A DNA stretch of 27,409 bases. Origin: Coptodactyla brooksi (lineage: Eukaryota; Arthropoda; Insecta; Coleoptera; Scarabaeidae). Position 1 is the stretch's first letter. Each line of letters opens with the position of its first letter. Below the pieces are notes generated by a model. It was not told where the DNA came from. It saw only the letters and a list, made by a program, of their open reading frames with translations, and searched no databases. The translations under genes and the position numbers were made by a program. The stretch is from the NCBI GenBank assembly GCA_033557675.1, contig JAWQRM010000173.1, positions 1 to 27,409 on the forward strand. Direction: 5' to 3'. This document shows positions 9,090-19,387 of this stretch, piece after piece.

Positions 9090-9520
9090 GTTGTTTAGTT
9101 CTTCTTTCTTTCTTTTAGTTTGGGTAGATTTTAGAATTTATGAGTTATGTTTCCTGAAAATGTGAATATGAAATCTGTCCCAGATTTCTAAATTATGTTG
9201 TAAATGCCTCATTTCTCGTCAGCAGCAACACATAATCCGTAAAGCTCAATTCTGATAATGTTACGATTCCGTCTTATGCCATTCCTAAATTCTGTTTTTT
9301 CGTCTGCATTCTTTCATGATATTGTCCTTCATAATTATGAAAAGTAGAGTGCTACTTTTCTCCTGCCTACCATTGTTTTAAAGTTACTGGTTCTGTTGCA
9401 GTGGGTCCTAATATAGTTTGTGCTCTTGATATATAAACTTTTTATTGCTACTATTGGTTCTTCACTGTCAAAAGGCTTCTCTGCTTCTCTATTAGTTTTT
9501 TAGCCTTTTGCAGGATTAAT
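9090..9520 (-). pseudogene. LINE reverse transcriptase relic
   Basis: On the minus strand, fragments in changing frames give EKPFDSEEPIVAIKSLYIKS, then LFIIMKDNIMKEC, then LSFTDYVLLLTRNE and RHLQHNLEIWDRF. They follow the order of a LINE reverse transcriptase palm: the D-x-x-K-A-F-D-S motif, the I-K-S-L-Y helix, the G-x-R-Q-G/L-F-x-I-x-x-D block and the Y-A-D-D-x-V-L-L active site followed by L-Q-x-x-L-x-x-W. The active site is decayed to FTDY, and many stops and shifts are present. The LINE tail at 7208-7455 has the same orientation and sits where the end of this element would be if the mariner and PLE pieces inserted later. Confidence 0.45.
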
Positions 9521-12022
9521 ATTCCTTCAACTTTTCCAAATTCATCTTAGCTAGGCATATTAACTATTAATGTCAGATTTACAGCAGTTATGTTAAATCT
9601 ATAAAGCACCTTTTCGTTGAAATCCATAATCAATCTTATTTAGTCCTGGATGGGCGTTATCGATCGTAGATGGAATGTCAATTGAATGAATTGAATGTAT
9701 CAAATATATCGTCCAAGTGATAAATCAATTTGAAAGCAATAATATTATAAAGCAATATATCTTTCTGTGGTCAATAAAACAAAAATGGACAGAATACAGG
9801 AGTTAATGTAATGTTACATATTCAGAAGCATTCCTATACCAAACGACCACTTAACCGATTGGAATGCAGATAGTATCCTGTATTGCGAAAATAATAATTT
9901 TCTCATCATCGTCTATGTACTCAAACGATTGCGAACACTTGTTTTTTGTAATTTTTAATGGAATGTACCCTTCTACACATAAAAGAATGTCTACCATAAA
10001 TCATTTATTTTATTTTCAAATGCTAATGGATTTTCAAATATCCTTTCCCTTTTATGAAGTAAACACGAGCGTAATTAAGTAATTCAAATAAAAAGGTATG
10101 TACTACCACAAACACTAATAGAATTTATTTTTGTTTGCGAATTATATGAACTGTTTACTTTTATACACGTTAGATCAATTATTCCACGTAATTTCGTTGC
10201 ACACCACAGGTCATTTCATCAGAAGGTTCTAAAAACCGAGTTCTCGGAACGAATTCAAACGCATGCAGCAGCCAGCAGGAGGTTTTGAATGCTTCGCGGC
10301 AACCTTGGATTGAATTCGTTCTAATCTTGGAATACTGTCGTAAATGTGTGACATATTTCTTTGGTCTCCGGCCAAACTGCGTTTGAACTTGACACTGACG
10401 ACAGCGCAGCAGGTAAACGGCCTCGGCAAAGAGGAAAATGCGTAGATAACATCTCCCGTTCTATTATTCATCTGTTCGTTAGGGCAACCGCTTATTTCAC
10501 GTCCGTTTGAGAGAGGGTCTATAATAAGCGGCCCTGAGAGTTGTTCTCTTTTGGGAAATACGGGAATACATGGACGTCATAGGATAATTCTGGCAGGCGA
10601 TGACACGCAAAGAGAGAGTTAACACCAGCTGTTCCATTACTTCTAACTCGGGTCGCTCCTAAAGCGAACAAAGCTGTAAAGTTGCCTTATTTCGAGCATT
10701 TCTTCTACTTAATGGCAATAGCCTTTTGAAAATGTGGTCAATTATTTTGGTGTTTTTTTTTCATAGAAATGTTTGAATAGGCTATAAATGAAAGAGTTAG
10801 ACAGGAATGTGTAAAACACATTATTACTTTATAATATTATATTTTAACGTGAATATTAGGCACCGATAAGCTTAACATTCAAGAATTTTTGCAGGGCTGC
10901 TGTTGATCTTTTTGCTGTTGTTACATTGGTTTATGAGTGGAGTGAGGAGGTGTGAAAGGAGTGTCTCAATGGATTCACGTTTGTTACTATCCAATATCCC
11001 AATGCAGAAGAATACAGACCTTCATTAAAACGAAGGAAATATCAAGATAAATTTATGCATGATACTACAATTAATGATACTCATATCCATCATACTCTAA
11101 TGGAAGTAGCTAAAAGTACAATGGAGGGATAACCCAATATCCGCACTTTCCTTTTACCTTCAGTAGGTACTCAAATACTGTTCATAAAATGAAACTATGC
11201 CTTTGATCTTGTACGAGATTTGAATTTTGAATTTAAAATTTCAAATCAAGTTTTGATTTGATATTTTATTAAATGAATCCATGTCATAGCTCTCAAGAGG
11301 GGTATTTATTTATTAATTAGATGTAGAACATATTTAAAAACTACACTTCATCGCATTCCACATCACCAACATGAAACATCATCATAATCAATGTCTTCCT
11401 GTAGGTATCGAGGTATTAATGTTATCTCGACGTCGTTAGGTTCTAGTTGGTCATTTCTCCTTTTTCAACCATGTTGCGCCATTAACACAAGGAATGGCGT
11501 AACACTACCATTTCTTTTGCTTGTTTCCAATTTATTTCTCAGATTTGTATTTTAAGTTCTCTTATAATGTCCGTATTCCTTTTATTATCAATCTCCTTAC
11601 TTTTAGCTGCTTGTAATGGATTGTTTGTCTTGAGCGTGGAAAGTTCTTTTGGTTATAGGCATCCTACTAAAGGAAACATTTTTCCAAATACTTACATGTC
11701 TCCACTTGCTCTGTCATTTTTTCTTGTTTTCCTCTGTTTGTTTTTTAGATATTACCATTACTTTTGTCTTCTACATCTTAATCATCACGTTGATAGTTCA
11801 AATATTTCAGATTTTGAAGCTATTAGTACATTGTCGGCAAATCCTCACACTTATATGTTAACATATTTCATCTTTCTATGTCCCAGAACATAGTTGGTAA
11901 TTTTTTTTGAAATTTTATTTTATGACTTCACCCATTACGTACCTATATAAAGTTAATCACTGGTTACCACTTCATCAAAACATTAAATTAATTGCTCGAT
12001 GCGCATTTCATCGATGAAATCA
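9521..12022. other. Intergenic, with a CpG-richer block at about 10190-10690
   Basis: No gene is supported in these 2.5 kb. The block at 10190-10690 has more CG dinucleotides, for example ACCGAGTTCTCGGAACG near 10234 and GGTCTCCGGCC near 10361. The minus strand at 11370-11770 has a lysine-rich run (AAKSKEIDNKRNTDIIRELK) that may be a transposon shadow, but I cannot name it. A plus-strand frame at 11567-11893 is hydrophobic and has no recognisable family. Confidence 0.4.
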
Positions 12023-12211
12023 GCATCTTCGGGACCACCAGGAAACAAGGTTTCCAGTATTAAATTTCACGGTGCCCAATAGTGTCCAATTCTGTGAGCA
12101 TAATTAAGCAACCCACCTTCTTGACTGTAGTACAGTGACTTGGGAAATTCCACTAGAATCCTATATTTGAAGGATAGTTGGTTGGCACCTTCGGGAGCAC
12201 CAGGAAACAAG
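12023..12211 (+). repeat. 27-bp direct repeat, two copies
   Basis: The segments at 12023-12049 and 12185-12211 share 25 of 27 bases, centred on CTTCGGGA-C/G-CACCAGG-type words. The second copy ends exactly where the left arm of the next inverted element begins, so it may mark an older terminus or an adjacent repeat. Confidence 0.6.
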
Positions 12212-12421
12212 CAGAAAGTACATTTTCGCCAATAAACTCGAAAACGAAGACTGCTCGAAAAATTTTAAATATTAGTTAGTATTCCTTTCTAAAAATCTCT
12301 ATCGTTGTTTGATGTAGTAAATTATCCTAGTTTTCTTTAAATAATAAGATCGATATAAGCCATATAATATATATAAATATTTATTTGTAATGAGTTTAAA
12401 AGCAACAAACAGAAAAAATTG

Positions 12422-12750
12422 TTAAATATCATAATGAAAATCATGAATATATTTTATACACAGGGAATGTTTGCACAGAGCACATGTTATAACAGCTATA
12501 TACTCACAATTCTCACTCGAAAAGCAAACCTCCACTGGATTTTCAAATTGATCTGGTCTCTCCTTTACATATCCACTTGCAAACCATGCATAGTTAAAAC
12601 CATTGATAAATCAAGGGGAAGGCAATTGGTTATGCGTTGGTAAAGAATAACTTGATCAGAGAATAGTGTAATAAAATTTTTCCTTATTCTAAAGCCAAAT
12701 ACGTCAAGAGGCTGTATTTGACCTGTTATCCCTGCAAATATAGACAAATG
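12422..12750 (-). pseudogene. DDE-type transposase C-terminus (pogo-like or related), frameshifted
   Basis: Read on the minus strand, the first frame gives GITGQIQPLDVFGFRIRKNF and continues FSDQVIL. After one frameshift near 12590 the second gives HAWFASGYVKERPDQFENPV, then EVCFS and CALCKHSLCIKYIHDFHYDI before TAA at 12422-12424. The T-G-x-I-Q-P-L-D-V box marks the third catalytic motif of pogo/Tigger-type DDE_1 transposases and relatives; the tail with C-x-x-C and later C and H resembles a zinc-binding end. A TTTGCAG just upstream could be an intron acceptor. Only the C-terminal third remains. I am confident it is a transposase, less so of the family. Confidence 0.5.
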
Positions 12751-12762
12751 CGTACATTAGTA

Positions 12763-12806
12763 TCTAATGGTGTTAACAAAAATACACTAATGGTGTCAAC
12801 AAAAAG
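12763..12806 (+). repeat. Short tandem duplication
   Basis: CTAATGGTGTTAACAAAAAT is followed directly by ACTAATGGTGTCAACAAAAA, a unit of about 22 bp present twice. It lies in the core of the inverted-arm element. Confidence 0.65.
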
Positions 12807-13416
12807 AAATTTAAGAATTAGCAATATAAAGTTCAATATTCAGGATATTTAACAATTTTTTCTGTCTGTAGCTTATAGCTCATTCTAAAAAAATATTTAC
12901 ATATTATATCTATTTTATTATTTAAAGAAAATAAGGATAATTTACTCCACGCAACATCAATAGAGAGATTTTTAAAAAGCAAGATTAATTAATACCGAAA
13001 TTTTCCGATAACAGTTTTCGTTTTCGAGATATTAGCGAAAATGTACTTTCTGCCCCTAATTTCTAACCCTTATAAAGCCCTTCAAAGGTTTTTGGTACAA
13101 CCACTGCGCTAAATTTCATCAAAACCAGGAAAGAATGAATTTCTATGAGGGTAGTTAACTCCAACCACCTCTCAATGTCGTAATTGCCTTACTTTACCTC
13201 GAACATCTTATTAGATGACTAATTTACGGTTTTTCTTCAAAGTATTTTCTAAATATCTAACAGTTTTATCACTTTATTCTTACGGAAAGAGGGTATATAG
13301 TATATGTCGTCTGTGGAGAATAGGAAGAAAACACGTAAAAATCGATAGGGTAGTTTTTAAATTATTCCAAAAAGCGGGAGTAGTTTACCCCTTCTAACCT
13401 TCTGGTATATGTGTGA

Positions 13417-13444
13417 GATATATATATATATATATATATATATA
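13417..13444. repeat. (TA)n microsatellite
   Basis: A run of about 13 TA dinucleotides, able to form a cruciform and likely variable in length between individuals. Confidence 0.9.
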
Positions 13445-13489
13445 GAAAGTTCTTCAAAAATGAATATCAGTTTGCATTTACCACATTTC

Positions 13490-13550
13490 AATAACAGTTT
13501 TCGTCTATAAACTACAAACGAATAAATACTTTTTCCCTCAATTTGCAACC
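13490..13550 (+). repeat. Diverged copy of the inverted element's right end
   Basis: AATAACAGTTTTCGT...CGAATAAATACTTTTTCCCTC...AACCCTTATT repeats, with changes, the order found at about 13010-13075 (AACAGTTTTCGTTTTCG...TGTACTTTCTGCCCC...AACCCTTATA). It suggests a second, older copy or an end duplication of the same family. The match is imperfect. Confidence 0.4.
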
Positions 13551-13782
13551 CTTATTACTCGCCCCAGGGGCTTTTAGGGCACGTATAAAAAATACGTAAA
13601 CCTTATCTTTGTCATTCTATCGCTGTACCAAATTGCATCGAAATAGGTGAGTGACAGTTGTGACACTTCTCTTGTAAGTTCATCTCTATTCTCATTGTTT
13701 AGTGTTCGAGAAAAGTTCTCCACTCATCTTTCCAAAACGTTGTCGTGTTGACGTTCATATTTCACAACACCCTATAAAATAG

Positions 13783-13825
13783 TTTTTGGTAGCAAAAACT
13801 GTATTGTATTTTTGGTAGCAAAAAC
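13783..13825 (+). repeat. 17-bp tandem duplication
   Basis: TTTTTGGTAGCAAAAAC occurs at 13783-13799 and again at 13809-13825, separated by 9 bases. Each copy is also partly self-complementary. Confidence 0.7.
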
Positions 13826-13977
13826 AATATGTAACATGTTCTTCACATAAAAAATAGTATAATTCAATGCTTGTTAAAAGTTTAGATAATCCAGGCACCT
13901 TTGAGAACATGGGAAAAGATGCAGAAAAATTGCTGACCATGAGTACCCCATGAGGTGTGGACAAGGTCAGCAACTGT

Positions 13978-14133
13978 ACCAAGATTTTAAGGCAGATATC
14001 AAAACTACGATGGCTAGAGCACGTTTGGAGAATGAATGATCGAAGAATGCCGAAAAAGTGACTAAATATTAAAAACTGGGAGTAATCGACGAGAAATACA
14101 AAGAAATGAAAGATACTAGTAAACCAAGCCAAG
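13978..14133 (+). pseudogene. LINE C-terminal tail, relic
   Basis: One frame gives TKILRQISKLRWLEHVWRMN, DRRMPKK, a stop, LNIKNWE, further stops, and KILVNQAK. The L-R-W-L-x-H-V-x-R-M-x-D-x-R-x-P-K-K box is the same LINE tail signature as at 7208-7455, here on the plus strand and better preserved, and the N-Q-A-K end is also usual. Frame is kept but at least three in-frame stops are present. No reverse transcriptase is recognisable upstream, so this is a 5'-truncated copy, the common fate of LINE insertions. Confidence 0.55.
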
Positions 14134-15182
14134 TGTCTTATAGTCCCGTATTGCTGGTCTACATATCAGGGATACTGGGATGAAAATTTGCATCACAAAA
14201 ACAGAAAAGCTGTTTTGTTCTAAAGGATTATTGTTCTTACGTTATATAATGAGTGATAAAGGAGACTGATATAATCGTTTGAACGTCAGATTGGATTTCT
14301 ACATTCCAAAATTAGTTAAAAATGTCACTTTTCTTCATTTCGTTTAATTAACTGTGCCACGGTTTGAAATGAGACAGAAAAAGAGTCGATGACATTTGTA
14401 ACCGAAGTTCAAGACGCTTACTACGCAGTTTACGCTAACAAGTCTTTGGTTTTTCGTGCCACTTCCACTCACTGCGGTCGTTTTGTCCTCTTTTCTACTC
14501 AGCGTGGGTAACCCGGCGAGCGACGACGGAGACGTTCTATTAGAAAGAGGATCTGGTGATTCATGTGAAATATCCGAAACTACTGCGCACATCTTCTCCG
14601 CACAGCTAGAGAGCGAGCTCTAATTAATACGGACCTAAATATAAGTTCCCCTTTATGCAGGACAAATTTACGGCACAGTTTATTCGCGTAATCGGCTCGT
14701 ATTTCGATCGGATAATTTGTTGTCGTTGTAGTGGCTGCGGTGATGGTGTTGACCTCTCAAGCACTACGCGCTAGTCCCAGATGGAGTAAATAATAAACAG
14801 CCGGGCGTAATGACATTGTACGGGCGCCAAAGTTAATTTGATTAATAGAAGACGTACGTCGCACATGCGTGTCGCGCTTGTTTACTAATAAACGGATGTC
14901 TTTTAATTATTTCTAAATTCCGTCTGGCTGCGCTACTGGAAAATGTATTCACGTTGAAAGATTTCAAAGTAACAGTATATTAATAAAGATGTTGCCGAAA
15001 ATAATTGCTTTCATAAGAATTATGAGTAGCTAGTTTGCTTTCGACAATTCCTTTGGCAACCTTTCAAATCATATTTCAAACGCCATGTGTCAGTACATTG
15101 CTGATCCCTATGATCTTTGAAAGATATATGTAAGATATCTACCGACAATTTGAATACCAGTATGAGTAACATAGAAACGAAA
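14134..15182. other. Non-coding, with a CpG-richer block at about 14370-14960
   Basis: The block contains CG-rich words and several homeodomain-like sites, such as TAATTAAT near 14621 and TAATTTGATTAAT near 14834, and a GACGTACGTC palindrome near 14849. A minus-strand open frame at 14344-14592 (begins MCAVVSDISHESPDPLSNRT) lies inside it and could be chance or an unrecognised exon. The DNA at 14960-15182 shows nothing. Confidence 0.35.
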
Positions 15183-15219
15183 TTAACCCTTATGTGCACT
15201 GTTAGGTACCCGGGTACCT
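15183..15219 (+). mobile_element. piggyBac-like terminus with a 16-bp palindrome
   Basis: TTAACCCTTATGTGCAC at 15183 is followed by AGGTACCCGGGTACCT at 15204-15219, a perfect palindrome. A TTAACCC start is the mark of piggyBac ends, and a minus-strand piggyBac transposase relic lies 1.4 kb to the right, so this may be its 3' terminus with a PLE inserted in between. No partner end was found, so this remains inference. Confidence 0.4.
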
Positions 15220-15467
15220 TTTGTGTTTTCACTTTATAATTTTTCTCCTTTTTGGTATAACTACGCGGTTAAAACTCATATCTATCCCTAAAAAGAAAAC
15301 GAGGGGGTAAGCTTCAGTAGAATATAATGTTTATGTGTTGCTTTGAAGTTTTCAATAATAAAATAAATCAATAGCACAATACAAATATTTTATTAATAAC
15401 ACAAAAGCATCCATAGATAAACTTGGCATAACTGACATAAGACTCTATATATACTAAAAAGGCGACG

Positions 15468-15517
15468 CTTAATTGATTCTTAATTGGTTTTTCGTAACCA
15501 ATAGGACACCAATTAAG
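15468..15517. repeat. Nested hairpins
   Basis: An outer pair GCTTAATTG / CAATTAAGC encloses an inner pair ATTGGTT / AACCAAT around TTTCGT. This lies in the 3' flank of the PLE relic at 15671-16348. Two CCCGT-A/C-CAGCGTTTCC words follow at about 15563 and 15643. Confidence 0.5.
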
Positions 15518-15670
15518 CTTTTCCTTAGCTTATCCCCACTATCCGTTTACAAAATATCTCCCCGTACAGCGTTTCCCGTCGCCATGTAATCTAGCCTAAG
15601 GATACAGAGCCTCTGGCCCTACCCTTTACAACTGCCAACCCGTCCAGCGTTTCCTCTAAATCTATTAAAC

Positions 15671-16348
15671 CTAGTCTGTCAAACTATATAAAGGGCTAAT
15701 CGGTATTGCCCCTCTATCTTTATTAAGTCTATTCCTACATTTAACAATTTGTATGCTTTCAAATGCATCCAACAACTTATTGTTGGATACATTTTTAAGC
15801 AGTTTTACATTTTCTACACTTATTCTGTGGTTGCCGTTGAACGCATGTTCGGTATCGCTAGATTTTTCGGTACAACCATATTTTAAGCGAGTCATGTGCT
15901 CTTTGAACCTTTTTTTGACTGACCTTCTAGTTTGCATAACATACTTTTTATCACAACCAGTGCAGCTAACTTGGTATATTCGGGTTTTTTCCAACATATC
16001 TATTTTGTCTTTAGGATTACCCAACAATGTCTTTAACGTATTTTTGGACTGAAAAACTAATTTCATGCCTACGTTATTGAAAATCTTAGCAAAGCCTTTA
16101 GTAAACTGAGAGAAAGGCAGCGAAATGAATTTTTCAGTTCGTTGTTCCTGTTGGAAAAACGTGGTGCCATACAAATTTTTCTTATATCCATGGCGATGAA
16201 TTGACGTATCTACTGAATTTTTACCATATCCGTTAATAGTAGCTGTGTTCCTTACATGATTCTTCTTTTTTTTATATTTTACTGAATCGAGTGGGAAATT
16301 GGTCAAACTAGAAAATGTAGAATGAACTAGAAAATGTAAACTAGCCAT
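15671..16348 (-). pseudogene. Penelope-like element C-terminal region with degenerate GIY-YIG nuclease
   Basis: A 225-codon frame free of stops. Residues from about 75 on give FISLPFSQFTKGFAKIFNNV, then KDKIDMLEKTRIYQVSCTGC, DKKYVMQTRRSVKKRFKEHM, a TEHAFNGNHRI segment and FESIQIVK. This is the linker and GIY-YIG domain of Penelope-like retroelements. The core is altered: GIY reads RIY and YIG reads YVM, while the arginine (KKRFKEH), the histidines and a late glutamate (F-E-S-I-Q) remain. The N-terminal third (lysine-rich, then histidine-rich) is not one I recognise, and the reverse transcriptase is missing. The long open frame despite key-site changes is odd. It sits between a piggyBac terminus and a piggyBac transposase. 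Confidence 0.72.
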
Positions 16349-16632
16349 TTATTGTTGAACATCACACTCTAGTCTGTTATTATTTCTGATGACCAGTGTA
16401 TCCGGAAAAGGTAATGTTCCATAACTTCAAATTTTGGCGTAGTGCTGACGTTTATACTTTGTTACAAAGCCAAAGGTTCCAAACCCTCAACTTTAAATAT
16501 GTAAATATATAAAAAAAGAACATTCTGTGCAATTTGTGTTCGCGAACCATAAATGGAATGGTAAAACGTCTTATAAAAAATAAAACTAAACATTATTATT
16601 TAAAAAAGTATCAGAAATTTTCAAGATTTAGT

Positions 16633-17843
16633 TTATGCAATCTGAACGCCGCATGTGGGAACTTTGCACACAACACAAACTTGCTTCGTCTTCTTGTCTT
16701 TTCCACGGGAGCATTTAGTACATATTACATACTCCTCCAATTCTTTTTGGCCAGAAAATGGTAGTTCTTTCTTTAAAATAACAGATATAGTTTGATGGAG
16801 ATGTCGCGGAATATGGCAGTTTAGCATTTTTTAAGCTAAAAATTGTTCAGACAACTGCATCGCCAGTAACTTAAGAAAATCAAACCAAGTTTGTTCTATA
16901 CTTGGATGAACCAAATTACCACAGAATTAACAAGAGATATGTTACAAGGGTATAGAAATCGATGATTCGCGGTTTCTTTGTTTCTTCTGTTATTTCGTTG
17001 GTGTGGTGCATTGAGGAAATAAGTATTACACTTTTATTTTTTTTTTTTTGGTACGTGGGACACTAACGTGATGTTACCTGCAAGTTCAATCTGTCTTGCT
17101 GGCAGAAGTTCCTTAGGAACCTCTCTCTTATTTTTCTTAAAGTTCCCTCATATGTTAATTTCTTCTTTTGAAGCTCCAAGACCAACGGAACCGATGAAAA
17201 CCAGTTATCTGCGGTGATATTTCGATGTGTGTCGTATATTGGCTTCGTGAGTTTCAATACGTATTAAGTTGGCTTGTCAAATTTCCTTTCTTCATCCATT
17301 AAAGATTCCCCGTCGCTATCTTTTCCATTACAACTGTACGCATTGAGGAGGTAGTAAACCATACTTCCTTGGCTTATTCGGCATGAACATGCGTAATTTA
17401 CATCATCCTCGAAAGCCAATCAGCATTTCGTCAATGCTGATGGAATGCTGATTCATCAGCCTTTGGCTCCTTGCTCCATGGTTCCTTTGGCAATTCTCGA
17501 TAAATTTTTGAAATATCCACGAAATAGATGCCGCACTGTCAGTTTTCTTTCTTTCGCTTCTAGTACACATGATAAAATAACAGTTATACGTCTCAGGGAC
17601 ATAACACATCTGAATATCTCTCTTCCTGTGCCATCTGTTGCAAATGTTAATTCCAAACTTCCGTTCTTTGATTTGAATATTGCAGTTAGAAACAATAAAC
17701 CTATGAACGCCTTAAGTTCGTCAAGCTGAATGTCTTGGTATACTGTTGTGTTTGATTTTTGAGATTCTGTACTGTTTTTAATTTTTCATCTGTACGAATT
17801 ATTATTTCTCTTAATATTTCATCAGTAAAAATCATCTCTCATA
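16633..17843 (-). pseudogene. piggyBac transposase, nearly full catalytic region, frameshifted
   Basis: Read from 17843 downward, several frames give in order FTDEILREIIIRTDEKLK, DELKAFIGLLFLTAIFKSK, GTGREIFRCVMSLRRI, SISIDEMLIGFRG, RMFMPNKPRKYG, GKDSDGESLMDEERKFDKPT, KPIYDTHRNITADNWFSSVP, KLTYEGTLRKIRE, SSMHHTNEITEETKKPRIID and finally CTKCSRGKDKKTKQVCVVCK. These are the consecutive blocks of piggyBac (DDE_Tnp_1_7) transposases, ending in the cysteine-rich DNA-binding domain. The D-E-M-x-x-G-F-R-G, G-K-D-S-D-G and T-A-D-N-W-F-S-S motifs are all present. The enzyme moves DNA between TTAA sites. Many frameshifts and stops, including one straight after GFRG, show it is dead. The N-terminal acidic region is missing. 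The call is very secure. Confidence 0.88.
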
Positions 17844-17861
17844 AAATGCGTGAGAGATGAT
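17831..17861. repeat. Perfect 11-bp hairpin
   Basis: ATCATCTCTCA at 17831-17841 and TGAGAGATGAT at 17851-17861 are exact reverse complements around a 9-base loop. It lies at the upstream edge of the piggyBac relic. A short AGAAGCCAT repeat follows near 17886-17912. Confidence 0.7.
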
Positions 17862-19252
17862 GTTCCGTACTTAGTTCATTCATTTAGAAGCCATAGAAGC
17901 CTTAGAAGCCATATTAATCTAAAAACCAAGAATGAACTTAATTAAATATTAGTAACCTAACTTGTGATGTGGGGTATTTTCTACTAAAAACAAAAATACA
18001 AAGTATTTCACTGTAAACCAAATGAATGCGTTAGAAAGCACTTCATTCCTTCTCGTCCTTTCTTCAATAGGTCATCAAATGGATTTGAAAAATTTTACAT
18101 CCAAAAGATAAAAGACCATAGTAGATAGGCCTGTATATCAATAATAAATCACAAATAGGAATATCTAAAAATTGCTCGTCCCATAAGCGTTTTGTTACAA
18201 AAACAAATGCCATCTGATACGGCATTTTTCCGCTACAATTTTCATGTTCTCAGCCATCCGTCCGTGACATTTAGAGACGGAGCCAGCGAGAGAAAAACGG
18301 TCGGAGTAAATCGCGAGCCTAATTAGGCGCAAGCGTTTGTCTTTTTTTCCACTTCTTTTCTTTCTATTCGCCGACGAATGAATGCCGCAATAAACCTTGC
18401 CGCGCGAATGATAAACTACCCGTTGGCAAATTTATAACTGGAGGATTTACTCGATACGCACATATCTCGGTTGGAGACATTGCTGCCAACCGCTTATAAG
18501 GTAATATCACGGTGTCGAAGGAGTGATACAGAGCCATTATAAATATCTAGCGTTCTTCCGCGTTTTGTCTGACTACGCCCAGAGGGCACCACCGGTCCTC
18601 GGTCCGGCATAAACGTACGTAGCAATTTTTTCCCGTTCTCGTGGGTTATGGATCAAATTATACCTGCCGGACACAGAAATCGACGATGGGAGGATTTGAA
18701 ATGACGTGAAACAGGGTTCGACATGTCGAGATTGGTACCTAAAAGAAATTGTGAACAAGTTGTTCTTCTGACGTCCGTTCAATACTAGTGTTATGTCATA
18801 TAAATGCTGAATGGAAACGTAGGTTTTCTATGATTTCATTTTTTTTTTGTTTTTAGAAAAAAAAACATTCATCCAGTGTTGATAGTACGAAGAGATCAGT
18901 TACACGTTTGATACGTAACTACTACTGACAGTAGTAAGACCAACTTAATGTTGTTTTGGATGTGTATTTTTGCAACGTTTGGTTATAAGAATTCGTCGTT
19001 TGCGGCCACAATACCGAGAACAAGGTTTTCGTTACACGATAATGCACCTTAAGTGTTATTTTTTGTCATATTTTCGGAAAAAATTATGTAACTTTTTAAC
19101 TGAAACGGATAAAATTATGATTCTTTTTTTTTGTTGAACGATAATACTTTACCAATCAAGATTTACCAAGTTTTATGTTTTTAATTGTTTTTATTTTTTA
19201 ACTTGTTTTTAGTTTTTCTTATTTATTTTTTGTATATTTATTATATATCTGT
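17862..19252. other. Non-coding, with a CpG-richer block at about 18220-18790
   Basis: No gene is supported. The block at 18220-18790 includes CGCGAGCC, CTTGCCGCGCG and similar words, and minus-strand frames such as 18573-18782 show no domain. Outside the block the sequence is AT-rich with poly-T runs. Confidence 0.4.
18317..18328. promoter_or_regulatory. Palindromic TAATTA site
   Basis: GCCTAATTAGGC is a perfect 12-bp palindrome around a TAATTA core, the kind of word bound by homeodomain proteins. It lies inside a CpG-richer block. Function is inferred from the word alone. Confidence 0.25.
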
Positions 19253-19330
19253 GTATGGGAGTGTGTGAGTGTGTGTGTAGGTATGTGTATGTGTGTGTGT
19301 GATGTGTGTGTTTTTTATATTATGTGTGCA
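19253..19330. repeat. GT-rich microsatellite
   Basis: An imperfect run of TG/GTAT units on the plus strand, for example GTGTGTGTAGGTATGTGTAT, ending in an ATGTGTGCATACATGCAT tract. It could adopt Z-DNA and is likely variable in length. Confidence 0.85.
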
Positions 19331-19387
19331 TACATGCATTAAAAAATTTAATTACTGTGGAAATAAAAACAGTTGTTTAAAGTTTTC

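Larger units (their letters stand above)
12211..13053. mobile_element. DNA transposon derivative with about 215-bp inverted arms
   Basis: The left arm, 12211-12430, and the right arm, 12842-13053, are reverse complements over almost their whole length. They share GCAGAAAGTACATTTTCGC at the outer ends, TAAATTATCCT and TTTCTTTAAATAATAA in the middle, and CAGAAAAAATTGTTAAATAT at the inner ends. By eye about four bases in five agree, with several small indels. The core of about 410 bp carries a transposase C-terminus on the minus strand. The left arm reaches into the last codons of that gene, so the right arm is an inverted copy of the gene's 3' end. This is an internally deleted, non-autonomous element. 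A diverged relative of the right end appears at about 13490-13550. Confidence 0.65.

Noticed and set aside
10229..10471. 80-codon minus-strand frame in a CpG-richer block
   Set aside because: No recognisable domain and no splice context.
11370..11770. Minus-strand lysine-rich peptide traces
   Set aside because: Looks like the tail of some transposon protein, but no diagnostic motif could be named.
11567..11893. 108-codon hydrophobic plus-strand frame with a signal-peptide-like start
   Set aside because: Hydrophobicity follows from T-rich DNA; no family pattern, and the opposite strand shows a possible transposon shadow.
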